The translations under genes were made by a program, and so were the position numbers. Source: Mesaphorura yosii (Eukaryota > Arthropoda > Collembola > Poduromorpha > Tullbergiidae). From it: DNA of 64,000 bases. Below the pieces are notes generated by a model that worked only from the letters and a program-made list of their open reading frames with translations, was not told the origin of the DNA and ran no database searches. The stretch spans positions 62,001-126,000 of the forward strand of contig WIXG01000179.1 in NCBI GenBank assembly GCA_009869945.1, written 5' to 3'. Positions 46,688-57,791 of the stretch are shown here, in pieces (positions within the stretch are counted from its first letter, which is position 1; every line of letters begins with the position of its first letter).

Positions 46688-48253
46688 CTACATTCGCCCA
46701 TCAAATTGTATCTCATTCTTAATCGAAGCGATTGATTTGGCTACATTTCGCAAATCTTTTTCTGAAACAAGACGTTTTAATTGAGACTGGAACCTTGCGT
46801 GCACAACCAGCGCAGACACGGCTGTCTTCGCGTGGGTTCTTGCCTCCAAGCCTCCTTCTTGCAAAAGTTTGATCAGCATTGGCAGCAGTTTATAGGCCAG
46901 TTCACCCACCACGCAGCGATCTATACTCGTCTTCTGCACGATCAGCGAAATCATTTTGGCCGTTGTGGCACGCGCAATCCCGTTTTTGTGTTTCAAGCCA
47001 ATTTCCAAGGCTGGCAGCGTTTTCGTTGCTGACAAATTGCGGATCATTGCCTCGAGAGCTGCACCAGCGTCCTCCCGTATAAACTTGGTTGTATCGGCCG
47101 ATTTGTCCAATAGCTTTTCGCAGATCTTATCAACGTCGTATTCCATGGACTTTCCAAGGTGTGTAAACATTTCGGTGAAGAATTGGCAGGCAGCTCGTGT
47201 AATTTGCGATCGAAGGTTGGCAAACTGCTTGAGGGCAGTCATGTTCACACGGTGCAAATGAGAACGAACTGTTTCAGTGTGGTGCCGCACTAGGCGGACG
47301 AGCAGACCAAATCCGTCGTTATTTGCTTCCCAGTCGCCGGATCGTAATTTCTCCAGCGCATGGTTAAGTGTCGTTTTAGGGGAAGAAACTGGCGCCAGGT
47401 CCGTAGGAAAGACGATTGATGGGCCCACAGGAGTCAGACTTGCGAGGTATGATCCTTTGTATACCCTCGCTGGAGTTACCATCTTGCTGCTGCTACAGGG
47501 CGATAAACGGCTTGTCAGCGAGGGTCTTTGTCCAGGAGTAAGGGTGGCTTCAATCGGTCTCTCACCCGCAATGCCGAAGGGAGATGCTTCGAGTGTGCCA
47601 CCTAATGCTCGATCACGGCTTGACACCACGCGACGCGGACGAGGGTCCCTTACATCAGCTTTAAGGTAAGGATACGGTTTGGGTGAGGTCGCTGGAGAGT
47701 CTTGGGCCGCTCTCGCTCCGACGAAGGCACTGGCCTTGAAATTCCGCCGAACGCTAAGTTCGTCATACTCATACTGCTCCTGCTGTTGGTGGAAGAGGTT
47801 AGCTCGACTCGAAGGTCTGGCCGAAACGCGACCCAGGACAGGTTTGTGTACAAATGCAGGCGTGGAAGGCAAAGGCGTGTAGGTTGCAGTTGCAGTGGCA
47901 GTGTGTACGCTGATGCTGGTGGAAGAATTCGAGCGCTTTACTTGAGGTGTACAGTTTCGAGTTTCTTCACTCTTCATCGGCTTCACTGCTAACATTTGCG
48001 TGTAGCCTTTTGCTTGGTCTTGAGGAGGTGACTGGCCCTGGCACTGGTGGCATGATTTCGAGCGTTGAGGTCGTAGCTTGTGCGCGGTACAAGATTCCAA
48101 GAGTTTTTCTTCCGTCGCCAGGCGTTGATTCGCCAGCGCATAGTACGCGTCGAACTCGTCTATACAAACTTGAGTCTGTCTGGAAATGTGAACAGGGACG
48201 CTGTCTAATTCTTTTGTGTTGTAGCTGTAGGTTTGACTAAATTTCTTCGACAT
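46688..48253 (-). CDS. TOG-domain protein of the TOGARAM/crescerin type
   Basis: A single-exon gene of 521 residues. The N-terminal ~295 residues are low-complexity (Ser/Thr/Pro/Arg-rich) with a DEFDAYYALANQRLATEEKLL helix near residue 35. The C-terminal ~220 residues form one TOG/HEAT array. It includes ALEKLRSGDWEANNDGFGLL, FANLRSQITRAACQFFTEMF and TTKFIREDAGAALEAMIRNL, the arrangement of the third or fourth TOG of TOGARAM proteins, which bind tubulin and regulate axonemal microtubules. Vertebrate TOGARAM1 has four TOG domains, so one domain and a disordered N-terminus is a reduced form. The absence of introns is unusual for this window and could indicate a retrocopy, although the frame is intact. 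It adjoins Maelstrom, but no functional link is implied. Confidence 0.75.
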   Translation of the reverse strand: MSKKFSQTYSYNTKELDSVPVHISRQTQVCIDEFDAYYALANQRLATEEKLLESCTAHKLRPQRSKSCHQCQGQSPPQDQAKGYTQMLAVKPMKSEETRNCTPQVKRSNSSTSISVHTATATATYTPLPSTPAFVHKPVLGRVSARPSSRANLFHQQQEQYEYDELSVRRNFKASAFVGARAAQDSPATSPKPYPYLKADVRDPRPRRVVSSRDRALGGTLEASPFGIAGERPIEATLTPGQRPSLTSRLSPCSSSKMVTPARVYKGSYLASLTPVGPSIVFPTDLAPVSSPKTTLNHALEKLRSGDWEANNDGFGLLVRLVRHHTETVRSHLHRVNMTALKQFANLRSQITRAACQFFTEMFTHLGKSMEYDVDKICEKLLDKSADTTKFIREDAGAALEAMIRNLSATKTLPALEIGLKHKNGIARATTAKMISLIVQKTSIDRCVVGELAYKLLPMLIKLLQEGGLEARTHAKTAVSALVVHARFQSQLKRLVSEKDLRNVAKSIASIKNEIQFDGRM

Positions 48254-49063
48254 TGTACCTGCAGCAGGAGCCGGGTTGCAAATGTTGCGAAGTTAAATTA
48301 ATCAAGCATGAGTATACTTACTGGTCGGACACCGTCTGGGCAAAATTCAAGTGACCAGGAGGTCAATTTCTTTCAACTTGACCTGCTTTGCTGGGTTGAG
48401 ATTTTGGATATTAAAAAACCTGACAAAGTGTGACTCGAAAGTTCGTCGATACAGTATTGAGAAATTCCCAACTTTGACATGAACATACTATACCCAGTTT
48501 GTGACTGTTGATATGTCGTGTCGCTGCTTTGAGAAATCCGAAAATCATAGGAACAACTGAAAATTGTGACTGTAAAGTGAGTGCGTGTGATGGGAACCGA
48601 CAGGTCAATTCGCGACCATCGGAATTTTCATGCTCTATTTTCTTGGCTGAGGTAGGGAAGAAATCTGGGATCACCTCGACTCAATTATAACAATACAACA
48701 AGCATTTCATTTGGCCCAAGGCTTATGACTGATTATGCAAGTTTCCAACAAATACCCTAAAACTCCATGTATGTTTCAAAATAAGTCGGTGTCTTTTTAC
48801 GTATCAGCTACCAAAAATGTCATAATTTAATCTAAAATCAACTTTTGTTCATCTGCCTTGGCCCGTATTTTCGTGGTGGTTCGTTTGTTGGAATTTTAAG
48901 CGTGCATTTAAATCGTTCTCAAAACCAACAATACCAAAATATTCATACTGTACGCATACTTCTTTAAGTGACATGTATTCCCAAACGTAAACACACTGCC
49001 TCATCCTCATGCTTTCTTGGATTGTATGTAGAGTTTAAAAGTAACCAACATGAGAACCACATG
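48254..49063. other. Intergenic region between the TOG protein and the first sHSP
   Basis: Divergent upstream region. I see no supported exon. The right edge adjoins the heat shock element at 49064. Confidence 0.4.
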
Positions 49064-49076
49064 GAATTTTCGCGAA
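49064..49076 (+). promoter_or_regulatory. Heat shock element, perfect three-unit
   Basis: GAATTTTCGCGAA contains GAA-nn-TTC-nn-GAA with exact 5-bp periodicity, the binding pattern of heat shock factor trimers. It lies about 340 nt upstream of the sHSP start at 49419. Confidence 0.65.
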
Positions 49077-49418
49077 GAGAGTAGATCCTCTTCTCGACTG
49101 TCCTTGAGCATTCGTGTTCAGTTGTTCAGTGCATTGGCTGCCTAGAAACTTCGTAATGTTATGTTGTCAGTAAGCTGCGTGGTGTTATTAACACACTTGT
49201 GATTGCAAACGAGATTCATTGCGGTTGCGACATTCGACGGCTGAATAAGTGTCAAGTTAACTGCAGTTAGTCTTTCCATTCCATATCCGGTTTTGTCGAG
49301 TTCCAAGCTAAACTGACCAGTGTCAGTGGCAAAGAATTGCCAAGTCAAGCTTAAATTCAACCGTTTCTGACTTCTGAACGTTGTGAAGTTGAGTGTGTAA
49401 ATACCAAACACGTGTGAA

Positions 49419-50340
49419 ATGGTCTTCTTGCCGATTGTACCTGCTCGAACTGACACTCCGCCAGTTTACGCACACTTGCCTGTCCAGATGGATACAAGCG
49501 AGCAGGAAGTGAGCAATGACGACTGGATCCTCGCACCAATTCGCTTAATCAATACGTTGTCGATTGGAGGTGAGAAACGCGGCATGAAAAGATCACGCGA
49601 GAAGAAATCTGAAACGGAATCTTCTGACTCGGATCAAGTGGACGAAGAAGCGCCCAATGGGCCCAAGAAGAAGCTGTTTGATGTAACGACGGAGATTAAG
49701 CTAAAAGACCTGGGAATGGTGTGATAAGTCTGGGTTTGTTTTGTCAATGTTGCAGAAACCTTATGCCATGCTGCAAAATGTGCTGACATTTGCAAACGAA
49801 GAACTGGAAGGCCCCGGCTGGATTTTACGCCCATTCAGGCTGTTGACAAGAACGCTAATGGACAAAACTCAAATACCACGCAAACGAGGCTCTTTGATGC
49901 TGGAGGCGCCGAAGTCTGCTCAAGAAGTTGTTCCGAAAAAACATCTGTTTGAGGTAAGTCGGAAGTCGGCGTCGGTCTTTCAAATCATGCCGTACCATAC
50001 ATAATATAAGATATATCACAAATTCTATCTTGACATTTTCTGATCGATTTAGGTTGAGCTGGACGTAACTGGCTACAAGCCTCAGGGCCTGAATGTAAAA
50101 ATATCCGCCGGTTCTGTTGTCGTTGAAGGAAAACATGAAGAAATGCAGATGCATGCAGCAACTCAAGGAAACTCAATCAAACAATTTACAACCACCGTTC
50201 AACTTCCATCCAACGTTATCAGAGAACAACTTGAATGTAAATTGACCTCAAATGGGACCAAGCTGCATATAACTGCCCCACTCAAACCTGTTGAGCCGCC
50301 CAAGGAGCCTGACAGAACAATTCCAATCAGTACCTCGTAA
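49419..50340 (+). CDS. Small heat shock protein with duplicated N-terminal exon
   Basis: Exons 49419-49682, 49756-49953 and 50053-50340 give 249 residues if all are joined. Exon 3 is the alpha-crystallin domain (VELDVTGYKPQGLNVKI, VVVEGKHEE, LPSNVIREQLECKLTSNGTK). It ends with the IXI-type tail RTIPISTS used for oligomer assembly. Exons 1 and 2 both look like the N-terminal exon of the neighbouring sHSP genes. Each has a WIL-P-RL helix, a basic cluster and an end KK-LF just before the donor. Exon 2 also has its own in-frame ATG (49747). The basic clusters (KRGMKRSREKK, PRKRG) could act as nuclear signals. The protein should be an ATP-independent chaperone. AATAAA is at 50490. Confidence 0.85.
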
Positions 50341-50749
50341 TGTCATTAACTTGATTGCAATATTGTAATTGCAGAAGTACTGAGGTTAAATTAAATCAAC
50401 TGTCCTAATAACTAATCAGTTTATAACTGAATGTTCATTATCGTGTACATTAATAGAGTGATATTTCAATATTTGTCGTACCGTTTTATAATAAAAACAT
50501 GGAGGTTTCTTATTTCACTAGTTCAAATGAATTGAAAGATTATGTTCTTTAATATTCTTGCTGAGATATCTTGATTTGCTTAACAAAACTCTCATTTATA
50601 AAAATCGCTTAGCAATTAAGGCATATCAGAGCTGTACATTGGAGCAGCATTGGACTTCATAGCAGAACAAGTTTCTTAGATCTCTACAGCCATATCTCAT
50701 AGTAATCAGTCAACTCAATAGTCTACTACATATTAGTGTAAGGCTTGGG

Positions 50750-52999
50750 CTAAACTTTCACTATAAACTGCATTACAACAATCGCAAACCCGATTCCAAG
50801 TAGTCCTAAATGAATCAGCAATTTCGTCCAGCTCAATTGGCGCCTATTGCTCATCCACTTCAAGTAAAGGCCGATGGGAATACAAAACACATACACAAGG
50901 CCACATATTGCTCCCGTAAAGCGGATGATGGTTCCGATTTTAGGTAGAAAAATTGCAAACATGACACAAATGCTGATCACGAAGAAGGTTATCGAATATG
51001 TTGCAGTCAATGTTGGTTCTTGCTTGGTGAGCGCGTAGCAGATCTGAACTCTTAGAATATACATGAGCAATGGAAAGACTGTGAGCATTTGGAAGAACAA
51101 AAAGATCCGGGCAGTGAATGTCCAAAGGTCCGACGAGCGGAAATTATTCAGGAAATTCTGAAAGGAAATATTAACATGTAATCCACCTCCAACTGTGATG
51201 TTTCTTGTTCGTAATGCCTCAACTAGAACATACGTCCTCGATACAGAATTTGTCCAGAGGAAAGATTATGTAGAAAATTCCTCCAATGAGAAAATAGGTC
51301 AGAACGACAAAGAAGAAAGCCAGTCCAAGATCCCGTTTCTGCAATGCAACCATTATTTCCGACAATCCGCATCGGCAACGCCCGAAACAACGCTGCAAGC
51401 AGCTTATCACTTACATTATTTGTCTGATTCCTGTTGTTTTTCATAATCGTCACAATACAGTTATGAATGAAAAATGCCAAGCTCAACATTCCAGCCAACG
51501 CAGGGCAGCTGGCTTTGAACAGAGGCACATACGACGGATTGGAAGGGTCCACAAAATTCAAGTTGACACCAAAGTCGCACCACTTGACAATAACAAATAC
51601 CAAAAGGTACACCACTGACACAGTTCCTGTTAAATATTATTGCTAAGGCTAAAAGGCACGAATGGACACAATACTTCAAACGCAATTTACGACATACCCA
51701 ACGAGTTGAACTTCATGAAAAACGTCGGAGAGCGGATACATGCAATGGGCCCCAATATCGCGATCAAAAACAATGGCACTGTTCGGTGAAGACTCCAAAT
51801 TTTATGAAATAAGTCTGTATCATCGTCGTCAGCGTCTGAGGATGTAGCATTGTCATTTGCAGGGCAATACACTGGAACACACAGGCGAGTGAATACACCA
51901 AGCTTAATTTCTTCTATGATAAGTTTGAACCACGTGAATATTACCGGTATCGTTGTTCCCATTCTTCAAGACGGCAACCGAGTCTGGGTTGGCTCTTGAA
52001 TAAAAGAAGTCAATGGTGTGAAATAAAAAGTTGCTCATAAGAACCCAGTACACTACCAACGCGCCCAGTATTGTCAACGCAGAAAAGATCACTGAAATAT
52101 TTCAAGAAAAATTCAAACTTAAGCTGCTCCAAAGAACTAATTTCACCAGCTGTAAGCCCGCTCTTTACCAGCAGTAATTTGAGCGAATCTTCCCAAGAGC
52201 TTCTTGCAGAGGACGGCTAAATCCTCCACAGCGTCTTCTGAAAGACACAAGAATTGAAAGCTAATATTAGCTTAGCTGGGACATTGATTGAGTTGCAACC
52301 GGGAGATAATTTCTTACTATGAGCTTCGAATACTTCCAGGATTCGATATGCTGTATAGAATGAAATGAACGCCATCACCAGCAGAAGAGCGATGCCGGGC
52401 ACGACCCCGGCCCTTTCCATTGCCCACGGCATGTTTAATATTGACGTTCCCATCATGGTATTCCAAATAGCGAATCTGATGCCAAAGTAGGAGTAAGTAA
52501 ACAGCCAAGCTAAAACGAAATGAGCCACCGAGTACAGACCATCGATTGTTTAGAACTTACATTGTTACGACGCTGCCTTGCTTTCCGTCGGAAGATCGCG
52601 TATATTGAGGATAAAAGAATTCGGTTGGAATCACATGCGGTGGTATCAAAAGAATGTCATCCGATTCCGGAATCACCCGCCTGCGCAATTGATTGTAGTA
52701 CATATATCTGGAATACAGCGCGCGATTCGACCAGACGTAATCTTCATTCGGAGCAGGGTCTTCGTGGTCATTGCTACTGGAGCTACTGCTGCAGAGCGTG
52801 ACTGTGACTTCGGTCGGGGCCCCTTGCGACCCATTCTGAATTGTACTGTTTTCCGCCCAATTGGACGTGGAGTTGTAATGATAAGGTTTCCTGTTCCACA
52901 CAATACACGTATTGCAATTTTCCGAAATCTACTTTTCAATTAATTCTCTTACCGTTTCACACTCTTCAAACTAGTTGTTACAGACGCGTCGTTGTCCAT
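50750..52999 (-). CDS. SLC38A9: SLC38A9-like lysosomal amino acid transporter/sensor
   Basis: Nine exons on the minus strand (52999-52953, 52890-52561, 52475-52318, 52237-52169, 52091-51945, 51871-51698, 51626-51415, 51338-51234, 51157-50750) give 549 residues, close to the vertebrate 561. A cytosolic N-terminal domain (about 1-122) includes LRRRVIPESDDILLIPPHVI, the region that contacts Rag GTPases in the human protein. The transporter core follows, with IFAIWNTMMGTSILNMPW in the first helix, VVYWVLMSNFLFHTIDF, HRTVPLFLIAILGP, LAFFIHNCIVTIMKNNRNQ and FFQMLTVFPLLMYILRVQI. In that family the protein signals arginine and cholesterol sufficiency to mTORC1 from lysosomes. Acceptors in exons 2 and 3 were chosen by phase. 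A luminal acidic loop (SSDADDDDTD) lies in exon 6. Confidence 0.9.
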
Positions 53000-54857
53000 G
53001 TCTCACGTGCTAGTGATTCAGCCCAAATAAGAAAGTACCGTTTCGCTTACATATCAACCACCCAGACCGTGCCTTCGCTAATCAGTCAGTCAGTGCACTT
53101 TGTACCAAACCACAATCATTTACGAAGCATGCTTGACTCTCCGACACAAGCACTGAAATTCGACTTCTATATTGTCTAACTGAATTTCATCCTATTCCAG
53201 GCTTATGATGAGAAGGCAAAGGCGAGTTTGTTTTAACTATTATGTATACAATACAACATTGTTAATAAATTCTGAATTCTACCACTTTCTTAATCTTACT
53301 TAGCTAGAGTGATGACTACACACAGTTTGACAATCTTATCTCAACTTGCCTCATTTGTTAGCTGTTTATAGAGCCGTGTATAAGGCGTGATTATCAAGAA
53401 AACAGTTCCTAAATTACGTAAGACCGTAATAAACGTTATACGCTATTAATACGATTGAGAAATACAGTTCAGTTAGTATCAGTAACACACACCTCCTCGC
53501 CGATGATCATATTAATCACTGGCTGTAGATATTTCTTGTTTAACGTAGCTTCACTGCACCTGTCTTCAAAACACACACGCACAACGCACGAGGACTGATG
53601 CATCACGCCTGCAGTGATCTCCGTGCACTCCTACACCCAACGACACAACTAAGCTGAGCACTTCTTGGCCACTGAAATTGAAATTTTGAAGATACAAGTT
53701 TATGCATCGACGGTGTTTCAAGACCTTTTCTACACGTACCGACTGGCAACGTCAGCACTGAGGATATGACGAATGGATTAATGCTGCACCTCCTGAGCTT
53801 GGAATTTGGAGTCCTTTTAAGACCATACGAATGGAATGTGGATGTAATCCTGTGACATAATTTAGAATGAGGAAGTCTAATCATGACACGTGAAGGAGAA
53901 CATCGTAAACACATAAAATATGAGCATTGCGTCAATTGCACTTACATCTGACTCCACTAAATGTATAAAGTTCAACAGGTCAGCCGATGGCGATGGGATT
54001 AGGGGATCAAGAAAGCTGAGAGCTCACCATGAACTCAGATGTTCAGCTGATTTCCATTTGATTTATTGGATTTCAGAGTTGACAGCTTGCGCACACGAAG
54101 GGCAGGCTGACTGACTTTGGTCTGGCTGAGATGTATCCAAATTCTGGAACTACGACAATTCTAATTCTACTGACTTGACCTAATGAACTGATGAATCAAA
54201 GTCGAGTCGAAATCTTGAGGCTGCATTCTTGTCAGCTGTGTAAGTGTATTCTCTTGCAAAACAACAGGAAATCAAGTCGCAATTTAAAAGTACATTCCTC
54301 CCCCTTTTTGAGCTCGTCGCGGTCGTGATGAGTTGAGCTTTTTATGAACGTTACTTTCGAGTTCGACTAACTACCATAACATGTCTAAGTGATGTCTGCG
54401 AACTGCAACTACAAACTGGTTAACCAATTAACCCCTAAAATAGCTTCGTCCATTCACTGGACACGCTTCATATGCAGAATGAAAAGATCAACTTTCCAGT
54501 CGCCCGTGAATTTTTTGTTTTGAGAGAGACTGACCAATGGATCCCATCTTACTCCACATTGTGCAAATCAAATGACAGGATAGAAACCAAAGGCATTCAC
54601 ATTTTTAAGCCTTTTGCTATTTTATTAGACCAACAACCAGTACAAAGTTTTGAGACGAAACAAGCGCATTTAATCTAACGATACAATGTGCTCTAGTACA
54701 GAAGTTGACGACTTTACCTATTAATAGGTCAACATTAAAGTTAATGTGAAAGAAAGAAAAGAAAAGAAAAGAAACTGTGTGGAAATCTTACACTAGTCGA
54801 AGTCATAAATTAAGTTTGCGGTGGCTCTTATTGAAGTCCAAAGTTACGACGAGTTGT
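53000..54857. other. Intergenic region
   Basis: This holds the SLC38A9 upstream side and, at 54621-54626 (TTTATT), the minus-strand polyadenylation signal for the next sHSP. A purine run of GAAAA units occupies 54748-54774. No coding exon is supported, although a 112-codon minus-strand frame exists at 53603-53941. Confidence 0.4.
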
Positions 54858-55622
54858 TTATTGCCCTTTCTGACGAGCGTCTCCTTCGTTTGTCTCCTTG
54901 TTCTCCAATTGCTTCTCTCCTCCAACAGTTGTAATTGGAATGCTTCTAATTGGTGGTTCAGATGGCGGCTCAATCGCACAAACCGGAGCCGACATAACCA
55001 GTTGTCCATCTTCAGTCAATTTGCATTCCAGTTTCTCCTCGATGACGTTCCTCGGAATGGTGAATGTCCTCTTGAAGTGTGTGTAAACATGCTCCTCAGG
55101 ACCAGTCGGCTTTCCATCTTTATCCTTCTCAGGAACAGTTGACTGTTCATGCTTGCCCTCAATCGTGACCAGTCCATTTGAAATTTTGACGTTCAATTCT
55201 TCTGGCTTGTAGTCCTTCACGTTCAATTTGACCTGCACGAAGGCACAAACGTTAAGTTTATACAGTTTCGAGATCGATGGTTGAATCGTATTCGACAGCT
55301 CAATTCGATAAACTTGAATAAAATGATTTACCTCAAACACGTTCTTGTCGCTGGCCAAAACCAACCCTCCAGACTTGGTCGGAGCTCGATCCTCCTCGGA
55401 GAAAAGTACCCCAATCATCTCACCTGGTGAAATCCAGTCATCAAGGTGCATGTCGCCGAATCCAAGCTGCACAGAACGTGGAATCAAAGATCGAACAGGG
55501 TTGACTGGATGCAGGTCAACTCCACAACGACTCCAGAGATCCAGTGGATGGAGTCTTCCACGGCAGCGTTCCCACGGACCAAAGCCCCCAAGGCTGTTTG
55601 AGAATGTGATCGGTAGAAACAT
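54858..55622 (-). CDS. Small heat shock protein (canonical N-terminus)
   Basis: Exons 55622-55332 and 55232-54858 give 221 residues. The N-terminal region resembles classical arthropod sHSPs more than the neighbours do (MFLPITFSNSLGGFGPWERC, DLWSRCG, LDDWISP). The alpha-crystallin domain is VKLNVKDYKPEELNVKI, LVTIEGKHEQ, FTIPRNVIEEKLECKLTEDG. The IXI tail is IRSIPITTVG. The 99-nt intron is in frame but interrupts NVFE|VKLNV at exactly the position of the intron in the three other sHSP genes. It shares an upstream region with the divergent sHSP starting at 56268, with a minus-direction TATA at 55821. Cytosolic holdase chaperone by family. Confidence 0.9.
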   Translation of the reverse strand: MFLPITFSNSLGGFGPWERCRGRLHPLDLWSRCGVDLHPVNPVRSLIPRSVQLGFGDMHLDDWISPGEMIGVLFSEEDRAPTKSGGLVLASDKNVFEVNHFIQVYRIELSNTIQPSISKLYKLNVCAFVQVKLNVKDYKPEELNVKISNGLVTIEGKHEQSTVPEKDKDGKPTGPEEHVYTHFKRTFTIPRNVIEEKLECKLTEDGQLVMSAPVCAIEPPSEPPIRSIPITTVGGEKQLENKETNEGDARQKGQ

Positions 55623-55820
55623 TTTGGCGTCTTGAGGTTTTGCCTCTGTGTGATTTCGTTGCAAAATCTAAATTTTGCTTTGTTGACACTTGAACTGTCT
55701 TGTGGATTGCAAGAATTGCGAAATTAAGACACTTGAGACTTGACCGACTTGTCAACTATTCTTCACTTCTAGCTTCGTAACACTGAACTTGACAATAAGG
55801 CTCTCTAGTGCAGTGCGTCG

Positions 55821-56080
55821 TATTTATACCGCATACACGAGATGAACTCAAACGTCGAAGTACGTGCGAGAACGCACGAGAACGGTGAAGAAAATGTGAG
55901 CAAATGTGTAATAAGGCACGTACGTATGTATATAAACTCGATACACACTTGCGACGTGCCGAGGTTGCCGTGCTGCGGCTGGAGCGCAGCCCAACGAGCT
56001 TTCGAGAACTCTGTGGACTCTTCCCGTTGTTTAGACATTCTGTCTCGCACGTTCGCATACATACTTCAGCATGTATAAAA
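55821..56080. promoter_or_regulatory. Bidirectional heat-shock-type promoter between two sHSP genes
   Basis: A minus-direction TATAAATA (55828-55821) and a plus-direction TATAAAA (56074-56080) point away from each other toward the two sHSP genes. Between them TTCGAGAA at 56001-56008 is a two-unit heat shock element with exact spacing. Several isolated GAA units occur around 55870-55890. Confidence 0.6.
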
Positions 56081-56267
56081 AGAGAAACACCGGCGAATGA
56101 ATGCATTAGTCTAATTGCGATCATTAAGCAGAATTAACCCTGTAAAACAAGCAAACGGGAAACGACACAACCTCCCTAGTATTTTGCATCACTACGCTTC
56201 ATTTTGATCCGTATCCATCTAACAGTCTCAGTCTTCTGATTACAAAAGCTACTGAATTAACTCCACA

Positions 56268-56973
56268 ATGGTTTACCTTTCACTAATTCCTGCTCCGTCG
56301 AAATACATTTCTCCTTTCGACATTCTGGAGCATGTGGTCGGCTTGACGAAGACACAACTGGAGAACGAGAAACTGGCCAATCGTATTACTCAAGCCTTGC
56401 TGAATGGAGGAAGATCTCGCAAACGCTCTTGCCATCATTTGGACGCTGGGAAAGATGAGACTTCGGGAAAGAAGAAGCTCTTTCAGGTAAAGACTCAAAC
56501 GGTGGAGTTCTCATAGTTCTCCAATGCCAATTGTTAATTTCGCCCACTGTTCTGTATTGCAGGTTCAACTGAACGTCAATGGCTACAAACCAGAAGAACT
56601 AAGCGTCAAAGTCTTGGATGGCCGACTTCTGGTTGAAGGCAGACACGAAGAATCAGAGAAAGACGGGGATTCGGAGGGATTCGCATTGAGACAATTCAGG
56701 AAAGCATTCACATTGCCAGCAAACATCATTGAAGATCGTCTTGAGTGCAAGTTGTCACCGAATGGCAAATCGCTTGATGTAACAGCTCCACTGAAATGCG
56801 TTGAACCTGCGCCGGAGCAGGCCGTCAGAACAATTCCAATCAGCATCGAGCAACCTGAAGCAGCAGTAAAAGAAGCTCCGACAACGACTGCTATGGAAAA
56901 TGAGAACACCGGGAAGGACCAAGAGCAGAAGGACAAGGACAACGGGACAAACTCGGCTGACAGCACAAAGTAA
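56268..56973 (+). CDS. Small heat shock protein (MVYLSLIPAP type)
   Basis: Exons 56268-56486 and 56563-56973 give 209 residues. Exon 1 encodes a non-canonical N-terminal region beginning MVYLSLIPAPSKYISPFDIL, with a basic cluster (GGRSRKRSCHH) and ending KKKLFQ. Exon 2 holds the complete alpha-crystallin domain (VQLNVNGYKPEELSVKV, LLVEGRHEES, LPANIIEDRLECKLSPNG), the IXI tail RTIPISI and a long acidic/Thr/Lys C-terminus. The N-terminus is clearly paralogous to the sHSP at 62267-62925 and more distantly to that at 49419. AATAAA is at 57069. Heat inducibility is inferred from the shared divergent promoter. Confidence 0.9.
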
Positions 56974-57791
56974 GCCTTGATCATTATTCAAGTCGCTCCT
57001 TATCATATTATAGTATTATCTATTATGGTGTCATCTTTTTCTCATACATTGTCTCTGCTGACGTATTTAATAAAGACCTTTTGTTTCAATATTTAATGAC
57101 CATCTGTGTTGAGTGTCTGTGATGCAGATTAATTTACAAGCAATTTGCTCGGGCCTTGGGAAGTGAACCGTATTCGGTACACATGCACTGGTTGTTGGGT
57201 TAAATACGAAAACCGCAAGTAGGACACTGAAACACAGTAGCAGCCAAATCTTACTCCGGCTTGCTCGCGTTCCAGCTCGACATAACCCGGAATGTCGAGC
57301 ATACGTCTAGTCTAGGCGGCTTAGAACCACAGTTTGCAGTTGTACTAGAAGCCAACAGGTTGGTTTGGTTCTTGTCTAGTTAGGCACTGGAGTTTCCAGC
57401 AGCAGCAGCAGCAGCTGTTCACTCTGTGTGTGTCCAGACGAGCCTTTCTTTTTCTCCACACGTTACGCCGTCGCAGATCTCTGGCCTGGTTTCTACTCTT
57501 CCTCTTACCACTTGAACTTGAAAATATTGGAAACGGAAGGCTTTAACCTTGAAATGCAATTTTACATATCACAAAGTGTTCATTAAAGCAATTACCGGGA
57601 CTGGTAAACAATTACATGGTGAATTGGAAGAAACCAAGCGACGTAGAGTAGAAATAGTGAAATTCAAGTATCAGAGTCGGACCAGAGAGGCCCCAGCCCG
57701 GTTGCAATGGAGCCAACAATATCCAATACCACAGGAGAAAGTTCCGTAATATATTGATCTCGCCTATCATCCCACTCCAAAAACAACCATC
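56974..57791. other. Intergenic region with (CAG)n microsatellite
   Basis: It contains the 3' UTR of the preceding sHSP (AATAAA at 57069), a short CAG repeat at about 57398-57414 and the upstream region of the SGSM gene. No gene is supported. Confidence 0.4.

Noticed and set aside
49142-49456. 104-codon minus-strand frame upstream of the first sHSP
   Set aside because: It overlaps the sHSP start on the other strand, and no family, exon partner or promoter supports it.
53603-53941. 112-codon minus-strand frame
   Set aside because: No recognisable residues, no splice partner, and Cys/Ser/Arg-rich composition typical of chance frames here.
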